Shown one piece after another: positions 8,143 to 16,168 of a stretch of DNA of 28,571 nt. Source of the stretch: Chthonomonas sp. UBA2387 (lineage in GTDB: Bacteria > Armatimonadota > Fimbriimonadia > Fimbriimonadales > Fimbriimonadaceae); NCBI GenBank assembly GCA_002343445.1, contig DDSP01000078.1:1-28571 (forward strand), written 5' to 3'. A program made the translations under genes and the position numbers. The notes below the pieces were generated by a model. The model saw only the letters and a program-made list of their open reading frames with translations, made no database searches and was not told where the DNA came from. How positions within the stretch are numbered: position 1 is the stretch's first letter; each line of letters begins with the position of its first letter.

Positions 8143-9183
8143 ATGAACCTCCAATTCCGCATCGTCTACCACCACAAGCTCTTCCCGCTCGCGATCAGTC
8201 GAGGCGTCAACCGGGGAGGCGAGAACCTCTACGTGATGGCGATGCGCGGCGGCCACGTGGGCTACGGCGAGATGGCGCCCGCCACCGCCCGCCCCGACCA
8301 GACCGCTCAGGAAGGCCAGCGTCAGTTGGAAGCCCTCGCCCGAGAGGTGGATCTCGACCACGTGGCCATCGCGGACGTCTACGACGCCATGCGCGAGCGG
8401 GAGATCGATCCTGCGGCGATGGCTGCGCTCGACGTGGCGCTTTGGGACCTGCTCGCCCAGGAGGCCAGCATGAGCCTGACCCGTCTGCTCGGTTTGCCGC
8501 GCCGCTCGGTGCCCACTTCGGTGACCATCGGCATCGAGACGCCCGAGATCATCCGCGAGCGCGTGCCCGACCTGCTGAGCCGGTTTGGGGCGAAGTGCCT
8601 GAAGATCAAGCTCGGTTCGCCACAGGGCATCGAGCACGATCAAGCCAACTTTCTGGCATCGAAGGAATCGGCCGCGCCGTTCGGGGCCAGTTTGCGCGTG
8701 GACGCCAACGGTGGCTGGAGCGTGGGCGACGCCAAGAGGATGCTGCATTGGCTGGCGGGGCACGGGGTCGAATACGTCGAGCAACCCCTGGTCGAGGGCG
8801 CCGAGGACGGGTTGCCCGAGCTGTTCGAGAACCGCCCGCTGCCCATCTTCGTGGACGAATCGTGCCGGTTCGCCGCCGATGTGCCGCGTCTCGCCGACCG
8901 TGTGGACGGGGTGAACCTCAAGCTGATGAAGTGCGGCGGGATCACCGAGGCGTTGCGCATCGTCGCCTGCGCGCGGGCCCACGGACTCAAGACGATGATC
9001 GGCTGCATGAGCGAGGGATCGGTCGCGATCGCGGCGGGCGCGTCCATCGCCAGCCTGTTCGACTATGTGGACCTGGATTCCCACCTCAACCTGAAGCCCG
9101 ACCCCGCCGAGGGCACCCTCTTGCGCGACGGTGTGGTGCTGGCCGAAGACCGGCCCGGCCACGGAGGGCGACTCGCAACGTGA
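8143..9183 (+). CDS. Enolase-superfamily dipeptide epimerase / N-acetyl-D-Glu racemase (DgcA/YcjG-like)
   Basis: 346 residues, typical for muconate-lactonizing-type enolase-superfamily epimerases. Catalytic features are visible: K-x-K base motif KIK (154-156), metal ligands in DANGGW (D187), EQP (E213) and DES (D238), second base in NLKLMKCGG (K260 or K263), and a C-terminal DLDSHL (310-315) typical of the L-Ala-D/L-Glu epimerase group. Homologues either epimerise murein dipeptides for recycling or, as DgcA, racemise N-acetyl-D-glutamate to N-acetyl-L-glutamate. The next gene overlaps as GTGA and encodes a DUF1611 protein of the DgcN type, which makes the second role attractive here. The exact substrate cannot be read from sequence. 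Confidence 0.85.
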   Translation: MNLQFRIVYHHKLFPLAISRGVNRGGENLYVMAMRGGHVGYGEMAPATARPDQTAQEGQRQLEALAREVDLDHVAIADVYDAMREREIDPAAMAALDVALWDLLAQEASMSLTRLLGLPRRSVPTSVTIGIETPEIIRERVPDLLSRFGAKCLKIKLGSPQGIEHDQANFLASKESAAPFGASLRVDANGGWSVGDAKRMLHWLAGHGVEYVEQPLVEGAEDGLPELFENRPLPIFVDESCRFAADVPRLADRVDGVNLKLMKCGGITEALRIVACARAHGLKTMIGCMSEGSVAIAAGASIASLFDYVDLDSHLNLKPDPAEGTLLRDGVVLAEDRPGHGGRLAT

Positions 9184-10220
9184 TCCGGCCCGAACATCGC
9201 TTGGCGATCTACCTTGAGAAGAGCCTGACCGGCGACTACGCGAAGATGGGTCAGGGGGTCCTGCGCTATGCCGCCAACCCCATCGTGGCCGTGGTGGACT
9301 CGGATTGGGCGGGCCGCGATGCCGCCGACCTTTCCGGCGTGCCGCGCTCGGTACCCGTCGTGGGGTCGGTGGACGAGGCTCGGCGGCTGGGAGCGGACGT
9401 GCTGGTGTTGGGCACCGCACCCTCGGGGGGCCGGATCCCAACCGAGTGGCTCGCCGACTTGGATCGCGCCATCGAGCTGGGCATGAGTCTGGTGAACGGG
9501 TTGCACGATCGGCTGGCCCCTCGCTATCCGACCCTTGCCGACGGGCTGTTCGTGTGGGACATCCGTGTGGAGCCCGAAGGGCTGGGCGTGGGGTCGGGCG
9601 CGGCAGCCCGATTGCCTTGCAAGCGCATCCTGATGGCTGGGACGGACATGGCCGTAGGCAAGATGACCACCGGTTTGGAGATGCTCAAGGCCGCTCGGGC
9701 GCGTGGGATTCGGGCCGAGTTCGTGGCCACGGGCCAGATCGGCATCTGCATCACGGGTTCGGGGATTCCCCTCGATTGCATCCGCGTGGACTATGCGTGT
9801 TCGGCTGTCGAGCAAGCCGTGCTGAGGGCCGCCGAGAGCGAGCCGGACTGGATCATCGTCGAGGGCCAGGGCGCGTTGTTGCACCCCGGCAGCACGTCCA
9901 CGTTGCCTCTGATGCGGGGCTCGTGCCCCACGCACTTGGTCATGTGCCACAGGCTGGGCGCTCCAGGATTGCGGCGGCACGCCCACATCGGATTCCCTCC
10001 GCTCGATGCGTACATCCGGCTGTACGAGGACCTGGGCGAGGTTTGCGACACCTATCCTCGGCCGAAGACGGTCGGCATGGGCCTCAATTCGTCCCTGATC
10101 GAGAGCGACGACGAGGCTCGGGCGGGCGCGGCGCGATTGGCCGAAGAGGCGGGCGTGCCCGCTTGGGACGCCGTCCGCTGGGGCGCGGACCCCATGGTGG
10201 ATTGGGTGGAACGTGCCTGA
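9180..10220 (+). CDS. DUF1611 P-loop protein (DgcN-like D-glutamate N-acetyltransferase family)
   Basis: 346 residues from a GTG start that shares bases with the epimerase stop (GTGA). The DUF1611 layout is clear: an N-terminal Rossmann-like domain (VAVVDSDWAG, ADVLVLGTAPSGG), then a P-loop domain with GTDMAVGKMTT (154-164), TGQIGICITGSGIP (184-197), VEGQGALLHPG (228-238) and HRLGAPGLRR (257-266). Characterised relatives (DgcN) acetylate D-glutamate so that the DgcA-type racemase can convert it to the L-form; other relatives are uncharacterised. Side-by-side genes for both families support a D-Glu or D-amino-acid salvage function. The PfkB gene begins 8 nt before its end. Confidence 0.82.
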   Translation: MIRPEHRLAIYLEKSLTGDYAKMGQGVLRYAANPIVAVVDSDWAGRDAADLSGVPRSVPVVGSVDEARRLGADVLVLGTAPSGGRIPTEWLADLDRAIELGMSLVNGLHDRLAPRYPTLADGLFVWDIRVEPEGLGVGSGAAARLPCKRILMAGTDMAVGKMTTGLEMLKAARARGIRAEFVATGQIGICITGSGIPLDCIRVDYACSAVEQAVLRAAESEPDWIIVEGQGALLHPGSTSTLPLMRGSCPTHLVMCHRLGAPGLRRHAHIGFPPLDAYIRLYEDLGEVCDTYPRPKTVGMGLNSSLIESDDEARAGAARLAEEAGVPAWDAVRWGADPMVDWVERA

Positions 10221-11271
10221 GGTCGGGCCCGTGTTGGTGGCGGGCCACGCGTGTCTCGACATCATCCCGGCGATGGATCACGCGGGCGCGCTTGAGCCCG
10301 GAGTGCTCGTCGAAGTCGGCGCGGCTCGGCTGGCCGGTGGGGGCGCGGTTTCCAACACGGGACTTGCGTTGCACCGATTGGGGGCATCGGTGCGTTTGGC
10401 GGCCAAGGTCGGCGACGATGCGTTCGGCTCGCTGCTGCGCGGACTCTATGAGAACGAGGGACCGGGGCTGTCCGAGGGCCTGATCGTTTCGCAGGGCGAG
10501 ACGACGTCTTACAGCGTCGTGATCAGTCCGCCGGGGCGCGATCGGACGTTTCTGCATGCGCCGGGTTGCAACGCCACGTTTCGCTCCAGCGACGTGCCGA
10601 ATGGCCTGTTGGAGGGCTGCGCGTGGATGCACCTGGGGTATCCGACGCTCATGACCGCCCTGTTCGCCGATGGCGGCGCGGAGTTGGAATCGCTGTTCCG
10701 CAGAGCCAAGGAGCACGGGCTCGGCACCTCGCTCGACACCAGCCTTCCCGACCCCGAATCGGCGGCCGGGCGAGCCGACTGGCGGGCGATTTTGGGGCGC
10801 GTGCTGCCGTTCGTGGACGTGTTCCTGCCCTCGCGGGACGAGATCGCCTCGATGCTCCGTATGGGGGAGAGCGACTTGCCGGCGCTGGTCGGAGCCTTGC
10901 ACGGGATGGGCTGCAAGGTCGCGGGCATCAAGTGCGGCGCGGAGGGTTTGGTCGTTTCTTCGCATCGCGACCCGTTGGGCGATCGGCCCGAATGGACGGA
11001 CCGGTGCGTGTCTCAGGGAACGTTCCCCGTGGCGGTGGCCGGGACGACGGGCGCTGGCGACGCCACGTTCGCGGGGTTCCTCTTTGGCTTGCTGAGCGGG
11101 CAGACCTTGGAACAATCGGCGGCTTCGGCGTGCGCGGTTGGCGCGTGTTGTTGCGAACAACCCGACGCCCTATCGGGGATTCTTAGTTGGCAATCCGTGC
11201 AAAATAGGCTTGAATCGGTGTGGGCCGGTCGAGAGCACCCTGGACCAGCCTACGAAATCGCCGGAGAATAA
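10213..11271 (+). CDS. PfkB family carbohydrate/nucleoside kinase
   Basis: 352 residues, GTG start inside the end of the DUF1611 gene. PfkB (ribokinase) fold: VLVAGHACLDIIP near the N-terminus, first signature GGGAVSNTGLALHRLG (42-57), KVGDDAFGS (65-73), and second signature GTTGAGDATFAGFL (277-290) with the catalytic base D283. The substrate is not evident; family members phosphorylate ribose, fructose-1-P, 2-keto-3-deoxygluconate or nucleosides. The tight coupling to the epimerase/DUF1611 pair is unusual for a sugar kinase and suggests a shared pathway, for example salvage of an amino-sugar or sugar acid from cell wall material (inference). A cysteine run ACCCEQ lies near 311. Confidence 0.85.
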   Translation: MPEVGPVLVAGHACLDIIPAMDHAGALEPGVLVEVGAARLAGGGAVSNTGLALHRLGASVRLAAKVGDDAFGSLLRGLYENEGPGLSEGLIVSQGETTSYSVVISPPGRDRTFLHAPGCNATFRSSDVPNGLLEGCAWMHLGYPTLMTALFADGGAELESLFRRAKEHGLGTSLDTSLPDPESAAGRADWRAILGRVLPFVDVFLPSRDEIASMLRMGESDLPALVGALHGMGCKVAGIKCGAEGLVVSSHRDPLGDRPEWTDRCVSQGTFPVAVAGTTGAGDATFAGFLFGLLSGQTLEQSAASACAVGACCCEQPDALSGILSWQSVQNRLESVWAGREHPGPAYEIAGE

Positions 11272-11275
11272 ACAT

Positions 11276-12598
11276 ATGCGAACGATGCTGGCCAGCATGC
11301 TGGCTTGCGCGGCGGTGTGCGCGCAGGCCCAACTCTTCAGCGAGGAAGAGCGTGCTTCCGTGATGCAGTATTGGGGTGCCCCGGGCCGCTACCGCGTGGG
11401 CGCGCCGCCCGACAGCGTGCGGACGGGTCCGTTTCAGGTGCGTTTGACCGTGGCGGGTTCCCAGTGGCTGTGGAACTACAACCGGGCGCGGGGCTTGGGC
11501 AAGACGCCTCCGGGCTCGGTGCCGCCACCCCAGAGCGAGCGCGAGACGGTTTGGGAGGCGTGGATCGAGGCCAAAGTGGCGCACGACCGCTGGCTGGCGG
11601 GCGTTGGTGCGGATCGCGCGAACGCCGACCTTGGCAAGAAGTCGCAATTGGCGGGCGCGACGCCTCCCGCTCCGGGGCCGATTCCCGCGGACCTGTTCGA
11701 CCTCGCGGGCAACCCGCCGCCCTTCGCTTCGGTGGAGGCGCCCCTGTACCACGTGACGACGTTCGACGATTTGGAGATCGCGCTGGCCGACAACGTGCCG
11801 ATGCGGCCCCGCTACGCGTACTACCGGTTCGAGGACGGCGTGATGTCGGGCGGGCAGCGCGTCCGCGATCTTCCCGAGGACGAACTCAAGGCCCTGTGCG
11901 CCGATGCCGGGCTGAGCGAGAGCGAGTTCCGCATCTTCCGCGCCGTGTCGCTGTTGGAGGGCGGGTTCGATTCGATCAACACCTACGACACCGGGTTCGT
12001 CTCGGTGGGCTTGATCCAATTCGCCAGCTTGAGCGAAGGCGGCGGTTCGTTGGGTTCGGTGATGGTGAACCTGAAGTTCGCCGACCCCGACGCGTTTCAT
12101 CGCGATTTCCGGCGGTTCGGCTTGGACGTGACGCTCGACGGCAAACTTGTGGCGATGGACCCCTCGACGGGTGCGGTTTCGACGGGCGCGGAGGCCAACA
12201 AGACGATCATCCGGGACAAGCGGCTGATCGCGGTGTTCCAGCGTGCCGGGCGCGTGTGCCGCCCGTTCCGAGTCGCCCAGTTGCGGGTGGCCAAGACGCA
12301 GTACTACCCCGCCGACGACTTGGTGCCCATCGTGGCGGGCAACCAGGTTTGGCAAGCGCGGATCGCCGACATCGTCAAATCGGAGGCCGGGCTGGCCACG
12401 CTGATGGACCGGAAGGTGAACACGGGGAAGGTGGACCCCTTGGCGACCGTGCTCAGCACTCTGGTGGCCTCGAAGCAGATTCGCTCGGTGGCCGAGTTGG
12501 CCAACTACGAGGCCGAGATCGTCGGTGCGCTGAAGTACCGCAAGGATTACACCGCCGACCCCTTGCTCAGCAAGCCTTCGGGCGCGCGCCAGCGATGA
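11276..12598 (+). CDS. Secreted protein with lysozyme-like motif, function unknown
   Basis: 440 residues. The ATG follows GGAG (11263-11266) by 9 nt and the pfkB stop by 4 nt. Residues 1-19 form a signal peptide ending in AQAQ. The middle holds LLEGGFDSINTYDTGFVSVGLIQFAS (positions 227-251; key residues E228, D232, N235, D238, G245, Q248), which recalls lysozyme-fold or muramidase-like proteins with an E-G-G-x-x-x-x-N-x-Y-D pattern followed by S-x-G-x-x-Q-F. The C-terminal third is helical, with a run of YRKDYTADPL near the end. A peptidoglycan-active role would match the neighbouring salvage genes, but the fold call rests on a short motif and could be wrong. Its stop overlaps the recX start as ATGA. 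Confidence 0.7.
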   Translation: MRTMLASMLACAAVCAQAQLFSEEERASVMQYWGAPGRYRVGAPPDSVRTGPFQVRLTVAGSQWLWNYNRARGLGKTPPGSVPPPQSERETVWEAWIEAKVAHDRWLAGVGADRANADLGKKSQLAGATPPAPGPIPADLFDLAGNPPPFASVEAPLYHVTTFDDLEIALADNVPMRPRYAYYRFEDGVMSGGQRVRDLPEDELKALCADAGLSESEFRIFRAVSLLEGGFDSINTYDTGFVSVGLIQFASLSEGGGSLGSVMVNLKFADPDAFHRDFRRFGLDVTLDGKLVAMDPSTGAVSTGAEANKTIIRDKRLIAVFQRAGRVCRPFRVAQLRVAKTQYYPADDLVPIVAGNQVWQARIADIVKSEAGLATLMDRKVNTGKVDPLATVLSTLVASKQIRSVAELANYEAEIVGALKYRKDYTADPLLSKPSGARQR

Positions 12599-13059
12599 CG
12601 CCGCTCGCCCAGGCGCTGAAGGATGCCGAACGTCTGTTGGCGCACCGGGACCGGTTCGAATCGGACGTGGCGGGACGCTTGGAGGCGAAGGGCCACCCGT
12701 CCGAGGTGGTCGGCGAGGCCGTGGCGTGGCTGCGCGAGCGGCGGTTGCTCGACGATCGGCGGACGCTGCAGGCCCATCTGGCTTCGCCCGCGATGCAGCG
12801 GCGGGACACCGAAGCCGCTCGGGCTCGGCTTTTGGCGCTGGGGGCACCGGAATCGCTGGTGGACGAAGCGTTGGGGCACCGCGGCGGGCACGACCTCGAT
12901 GCGTTGGAGGAGACGGTTCGAACGAAGTACGGCAAGCCCACCGATCGGGCGAGGGCAGCGCGGTTCTTGGCGCGGGCGGGCCTGGAAACGGATACCATCG
13001 GGGCGATGTTGGACTGTGTGTTTGGCGAGGAGGATGCCTGGACTTCCTCTGGCCCCTGA
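12595..13059 (+). CDS. recX: RecX family regulator of RecA
   Basis: 154 residues, normal for RecX. RecX binds the RecA filament and limits its activity. Tandem three-helix repeats are seen: ALKDAERLLAHRDRFESDV with RLEAKGHPSEVVGEAVAWL, then LDDRRTLQAHL followed by ARARLLALGAPESLVDEAL, and a third KPTDRARAARFLARAGLE with TDTIGAML. Starts within the previous gene's stop (ATGA) and overlaps the RNase Y gene by about 22 nt if that begins at 13038. recA is not in the window. Confidence 0.82.
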   Translation: MTPLAQALKDAERLLAHRDRFESDVAGRLEAKGHPSEVVGEAVAWLRERRLLDDRRTLQAHLASPAMQRRDTEAARARLLALGAPESLVDEALGHRGGHDLDALEETVRTKYGKPTDRARAARFLARAGLETDTIGAMLDCVFGEEDAWTSSGP

Positions 13060-14258
13060 TCGCCGCGCTCGAGGCCGTCGGCTTGGTCGTGCTTTGGGTG
13101 ATGCGGGGCCGTTCGCGGCCCGCGCCCCCGGTCGTTTCGGGCGAACCGCCGAAGGCTGAGCCCAAGCCGGACCTTGCGACCCTCGATGCCGAGTTCGAGG
13201 CGATGGCGCTTCGGCGAAAGAGGGAGATCGAGGCCGCGACCCTCGCGGATGCCGAGGACCGGGCGCGGAAGGCGTTGCTCGCCGCGATGGAGCGCAGGTT
13301 GCCGCAGACCGTCGCCGAGGCCACCGTGTCGGTGGTGACGCTGGCCTCGGAGGACCTCAAAGGGCGGATCATCGGGCGCGACGGGCGCAACAAGAGGGCT
13401 TTCGAGCAGACGACGGGTGTGGACCTGATCGTGGACGAAGCGCCGGATTCCGTGACGCTGTCGAGTTTCGATCCCGTGCGTCGGGAGGTGGCTCGGCTGG
13501 CGCTGCTGGACCTGCTCAAGGACGGGAAGATCCATCCGACGCGCATCGAGGAGGCGCATGCGGCGGCGCTCCTGGCCGTTGAGGCGTCGTGCCACCGGGC
13601 TGCGGATCGGGCGATGGCGGAAGCCAAGGTGAGCGGGCTGGCGAAGCCTGTGCGCGTGGCGCTTGGGCAGTTGGCGTACCGCACGAGCGTAGGTCAGAAC
13701 CTGCTGGACCACTCGATCGAGACGGCGGTACTCGCGGGTGCGGTGGCCGCCGAGATCGGGGGCGACGAGGCCGTGGCGCGGCGCGCGGGGTTGCTGCACG
13801 ACATCGGCAAGGGTTTGGACGGCGAATGGGAGGGGCCGCACGCTTTGGCGGGCATGAGGTTCTTGCAGCGTCACGGGGAGGCGGAGGCCGTGCTCCATGC
13901 CGTGGGCGCGCACCATCGGGACATCGAGCCGGCGACGGCTGAGGCGCTGGCCGTGATCGTGGGCGACGGGCTTTCGGCGGCGCGTCCGGGCGCTCGGCGC
14001 GAGCCGCTGCAGTCCCACGTGGATCGCCTGCGCGATTTGGAGGACTTCGTCCGCGCGTTCGAGGGGGTGGACCAGGTCTATGCTGTCCAAGGCGGGCGCG
14101 AGGTGCGCGTGATCGTGCGTCCGCAAGACGTCGACGACCTGGCTGCGGAGCGGCTGGCGAACACCATTGCGCGCGGCATCGAGGGCTCGCTGGAGTACCC
14201 TGGCCAAATCGCGGTGACCGTGGTGCGCGAGTGGCGTGTCCAAGAAGTGGCGCAATGA
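13038..14258 (+). CDS. rny: RNase Y, short form with reduced coiled coil
   Basis: Endoribonuclease that starts mRNA decay at the membrane. From a proposed CTG start the protein has 406 residues: membrane helix (about 3-22), short charged linker/coil (45-90), KH domain with GRIIGRDGRN (109-118) and SSFDPVRREVARLALLDLL, HD domain with TSVGQNLLDHSIE (216-228), LLHDIGKG (252-259) and AHHRDIEP (291-298). Usual RNase Y has about 510-520 residues with a coil of some 150, so about 110 residues are missing there. No ATG, GTG or TTG in this frame precedes the membrane helix within recX; CTG at 13038 has GAGGAGG (13027-13033) 4 nt upstream. TTG at 13083 is an alternative that would remove most of the helix. 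Stop overlaps the next start as ATGA. Confidence 0.88.
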   Translation: MDFLWPLIAALEAVGLVVLWVMRGRSRPAPPVVSGEPPKAEPKPDLATLDAEFEAMALRRKREIEAATLADAEDRARKALLAAMERRLPQTVAEATVSVVTLASEDLKGRIIGRDGRNKRAFEQTTGVDLIVDEAPDSVTLSSFDPVRREVARLALLDLLKDGKIHPTRIEEAHAAALLAVEASCHRAADRAMAEAKVSGLAKPVRVALGQLAYRTSVGQNLLDHSIETAVLAGAVAAEIGGDEAVARRAGLLHDIGKGLDGEWEGPHALAGMRFLQRHGEAEAVLHAVGAHHRDIEPATAEALAVIVGDGLSAARPGARREPLQSHVDRLRDLEDFVRAFEGVDQVYAVQGGREVRVIVRPQDVDDLAAERLANTIARGIEGSLEYPGQIAVTVVREWRVQEVAQ

Positions 14259-15040
14259 GCGAGTACAAGATCCTGTTCATCGGCGACGTGGTCGGCCGTC
14301 CGGGGCGCAACGCCGTGATCAAGGGCCTTCCGCGACTCGTTCAGGAGCATCGCCCCCTGTTCGTGGTGGTGAACGGGGAGAACGCGGCGGCGGGCAAGGG
14401 CATCACGCCGGAGATCGCCGAGGAGCTGTTCCGCACGGGGGCGGACGCGATCACGTTGGGCAATCACGCGTTTCAGAAGCGGGAGGTCTATGGCTATTTG
14501 GACTCGGGCAAGCCGATCGTGCGGCCCGGGAACATGCCCTTGAAGGTGCCTGGGCGGGGGCTGGTGATCGTGGAGAAGGAAGGCGTTCGGCTGGCGATCG
14601 GCAACCTGTGCGGGCGCGTGTTCATGGACAGTTACGACGACCCGTTCGCCGATGCCGAAGCGATGGTTGACGCGCTCGACACGCCGCACTTCCTGCTCGA
14701 CTTCCATGCGGAGGCGACCAGCGAGAAGGTGGCGATGGGTTGGCACCTGGACGGGCGGGCGACTGCGGTGATCGGGACGCACACCCACGTGACGACCGCC
14801 GACGAGCGCGTGCTGCCGGGTGGCACGGCCGTGATCACCGACGTGGGGATGAGCGGGCCCCGGGATTCGGTGCTCGGGGTGGACCGGCGGATCATTCTGG
14901 AGCGATTCCGCACGACTTTGCCGTCGAAGTTTGACGTGGCCAACGAACCGGGTGTAATCTCGGGAGTGGTTGTGAGCGTCCAAAAAGATACAGGACGCGC
15001 CACGGGCATCTCGCGCGTCCGATACGAGGACCAGGCGTAG
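14255..15040 (+). CDS. ymdB: YmdB-family metallophosphoesterase (TIGR00282, 2',3'-cyclic nucleotide phosphodiesterase type)
   Basis: 261 residues, normal for the family. YmdB hydrolyses 2',3'-cAMP and affects RNA processing and differentiation in Bacillus. Metal-site motifs are in order: GDVVG (10-14), NGEN (40-43), GNHAF (69-73; family usually GNHxW), DFHAE (149-153), GTHTH (174-178) and TDVGMSGP (195-202). It starts in an ATGA overlap with rny; rny-ymdB adjacency is a widespread arrangement and links both to RNA turnover. Confidence 0.9.
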   Translation: MSEYKILFIGDVVGRPGRNAVIKGLPRLVQEHRPLFVVVNGENAAAGKGITPEIAEELFRTGADAITLGNHAFQKREVYGYLDSGKPIVRPGNMPLKVPGRGLVIVEKEGVRLAIGNLCGRVFMDSYDDPFADAEAMVDALDTPHFLLDFHAEATSEKVAMGWHLDGRATAVIGTHTHVTTADERVLPGGTAVITDVGMSGPRDSVLGVDRRIILERFRTTLPSKFDVANEPGVISGVVVSVQKDTGRATGISRVRYEDQA

Positions 15041-15062
15041 GGCGCCAGGAGTTCGAATTCTG

Positions 15063-16082
15063 ATGAAGACATCCAATCTGTGGGCTTGTTTGGCCGCCGG
15101 GAGCCTTTCGGCGGTCTCCTTCGGGCAGGCCATCACCATCTACAACCCGACGCGATCCATCGCCGACCAGCAGATCATGGTCCGGCCGTGGGGCAGCGGG
15201 ACGATTTCCGAAACCAAAGAGGTGGCGTACGAGGGCACGAGCTCGATTCGGTTCTTCACGCGCAACTACTTCCAGGGCGGCTCGCTGATCTTCGGCTCGC
15301 CGACCGACTTGTCGTCGCAGTTCGCCAACAAGGCCAACCTGCTGCAGGTCATCTACCGCACGGCGGATGGCTCGATGACGTTTGGCGGCGGCCCGCCCCG
15401 AGGCGGCATCCCTGGGGGTCCTCCCGGCGGATTCGGTGGACCTCCCGGCGGCTTTGGCGGCCCTCCCGGCGCCGGTGGCCAGCTTGGTCGCGGTCAGCAA
15501 GGCGGACGGGGCGGCGGCGCCTCTCAGGGCGATGCCGGCGGCGGCCCTGCCGGTGGCGGATTTGCTGCGGCGGGTGCGGCGACGTTCGGCATGTTCCGCG
15601 TCGTGGTCACCACGACCGACGGATTGAAGAGCGAGGCCTACATCCCGGCTTCGACGAGTGCGGGCCGCGACGGCTGGCGCTCGGTCGGCGTTCCGCTGCA
15701 GGCCATCAAGGGCTTCGAGCGCACCAACAAGGTCGTCAAGGAGATCACGTTCAGCGGCGACCAGTCGGCGACGATCTATCTGGGCGAGCTTCGCGTGGTC
15801 AGCGACGAGACCCCGATCACGGGCGAGCCGAACCGGCGCGAGTGGAACCTCTCGCTGGGTCAGGAGATCGAGCTGTGGGCCGCAGGCTATGGCGGATCGA
15901 GCGCCCTGCGCTACACGTGGGACTTCGATGCCCGCGACGGAGTGACCGAGGACGCCGAGGGGCAGCTCATCAAGCGCAAGTTCCGCAAGGACGGCGAGTA
16001 CACGGTGACGCTGACCATCTCGGACAAGTACGGACTGAAGGCACCCTTCCAGACGACCATCAAGGTCGTCGTCAACCCCTGA
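15063..16082 (+). CDS. Secreted protein: jelly-roll-like domain with Gly-rich insert, plus PKD domain
   Basis: 339 residues with an N-terminal signal peptide (cleavage probably after FGQA, about 23). Residues 55-100 and 176-250 together look like one beta-sandwich domain of the carbohydrate-binding (CBM11/CIA30-like) kind: SSIRFFTRNYFQGGSLIF, LLQVIYRT, FRVVVTTTDG, GWRSVGVPL, EITFSGD, TIYLGELRVV. Between the halves, residues 108-168 are a Gly/Pro-rich low-complexity loop with GGPPGGF repeats. Residues 255-339 form a PKD-type domain with YTWDFDARDG and YTVTLTISDKYG. AGGAG (15047-15051) lies 11 nt upstream of the ATG. Last gene of the long plus-strand series; a hairpin follows. Probably cell-surface or extracellular; ligand unknown. 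Confidence 0.75.
   Translation: MKTSNLWACLAAGSLSAVSFGQAITIYNPTRSIADQQIMVRPWGSGTISETKEVAYEGTSSIRFFTRNYFQGGSLIFGSPTDLSSQFANKANLLQVIYRTADGSMTFGGGPPRGGIPGGPPGGFGGPPGGFGGPPGAGGQLGRGQQGGRGGGASQGDAGGGPAGGGFAAAGAATFGMFRVVVTTTDGLKSEAYIPASTSAGRDGWRSVGVPLQAIKGFERTNKVVKEITFSGDQSATIYLGELRVVSDETPITGEPNRREWNLSLGQEIELWAAGYGGSSALRYTWDFDARDGVTEDAEGQLIKRKFRKDGEYTVTLTISDKYGLKAPFQTTIKVVVNP
15384..15566 (+). repeat. Gly/Pro-rich coding low-complexity tract
   Basis: Encodes residues 108-168 of the PKD protein. It contains tandem units of about 21 bp coding GGPPGGF (clearest at 15412-15475) and then looser Gly/Gln/Ala repeats. Such tracts may vary in length between strains by slippage. Confidence 0.7.
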
Positions 16083-16104
16083 CGGCGCGACGTCGTCGGG
16101 TTTC

Positions 16105-16149
16105 GAGCCCTCCTCGCCCTTTGCGGGCCGGGAGGGTTCGATGCGTTTT
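16105..16149 (+). terminator. Hairpin terminator after the long plus-strand operon
   Basis: GAGCCCTCC (16105-16113) pairs with GGAGGGTTC (16131-16139) with one G-T pair, and an inner GCCC/GGGC (16116-16119/16125-16128) extends the structure. A T4 run follows at 16146-16149 after a short spacer. It lies 23 bases after the PKD stop and before the MmcQ gene. Confidence 0.6.
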
Positions 16150-16154
16150 GCGGC

Positions 16155-16160
16155 CAGAAT
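16155..16160 (+). promoter_or_regulatory. Possible -10 element close to the MmcQ/YjbR start
   Basis: CAGAAT sits 8 nt before the ATG at 16169, with no evident Shine-Dalgarno sequence between. This spacing would give a leaderless or nearly leaderless transcript. No clear -35 element was seen. Confidence 0.3.
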
Positions 16161-16168
16161 GTTGGGCT

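Noticed and set aside
12650..12670. GGTTCGAATC resembling a tRNA T-arm
   Set aside because: Lies inside recX and has no acceptor stem or anticodon arm around it; no tRNA is supported in the window.
11183..13684. Very long open frame on the minus strand (833 codons)
   Set aside because: Antisense to pfkB end, the secreted protein, recX and rny, all of which have clear family motifs; Arg/His/Pro-rich translation typical of a GC-driven shadow frame.
15400..15480. Spaced repeats suggesting a CRISPR array
   Set aside because: They are codon-phased GGPPGGF repeats within a secreted protein, without unique spacers.
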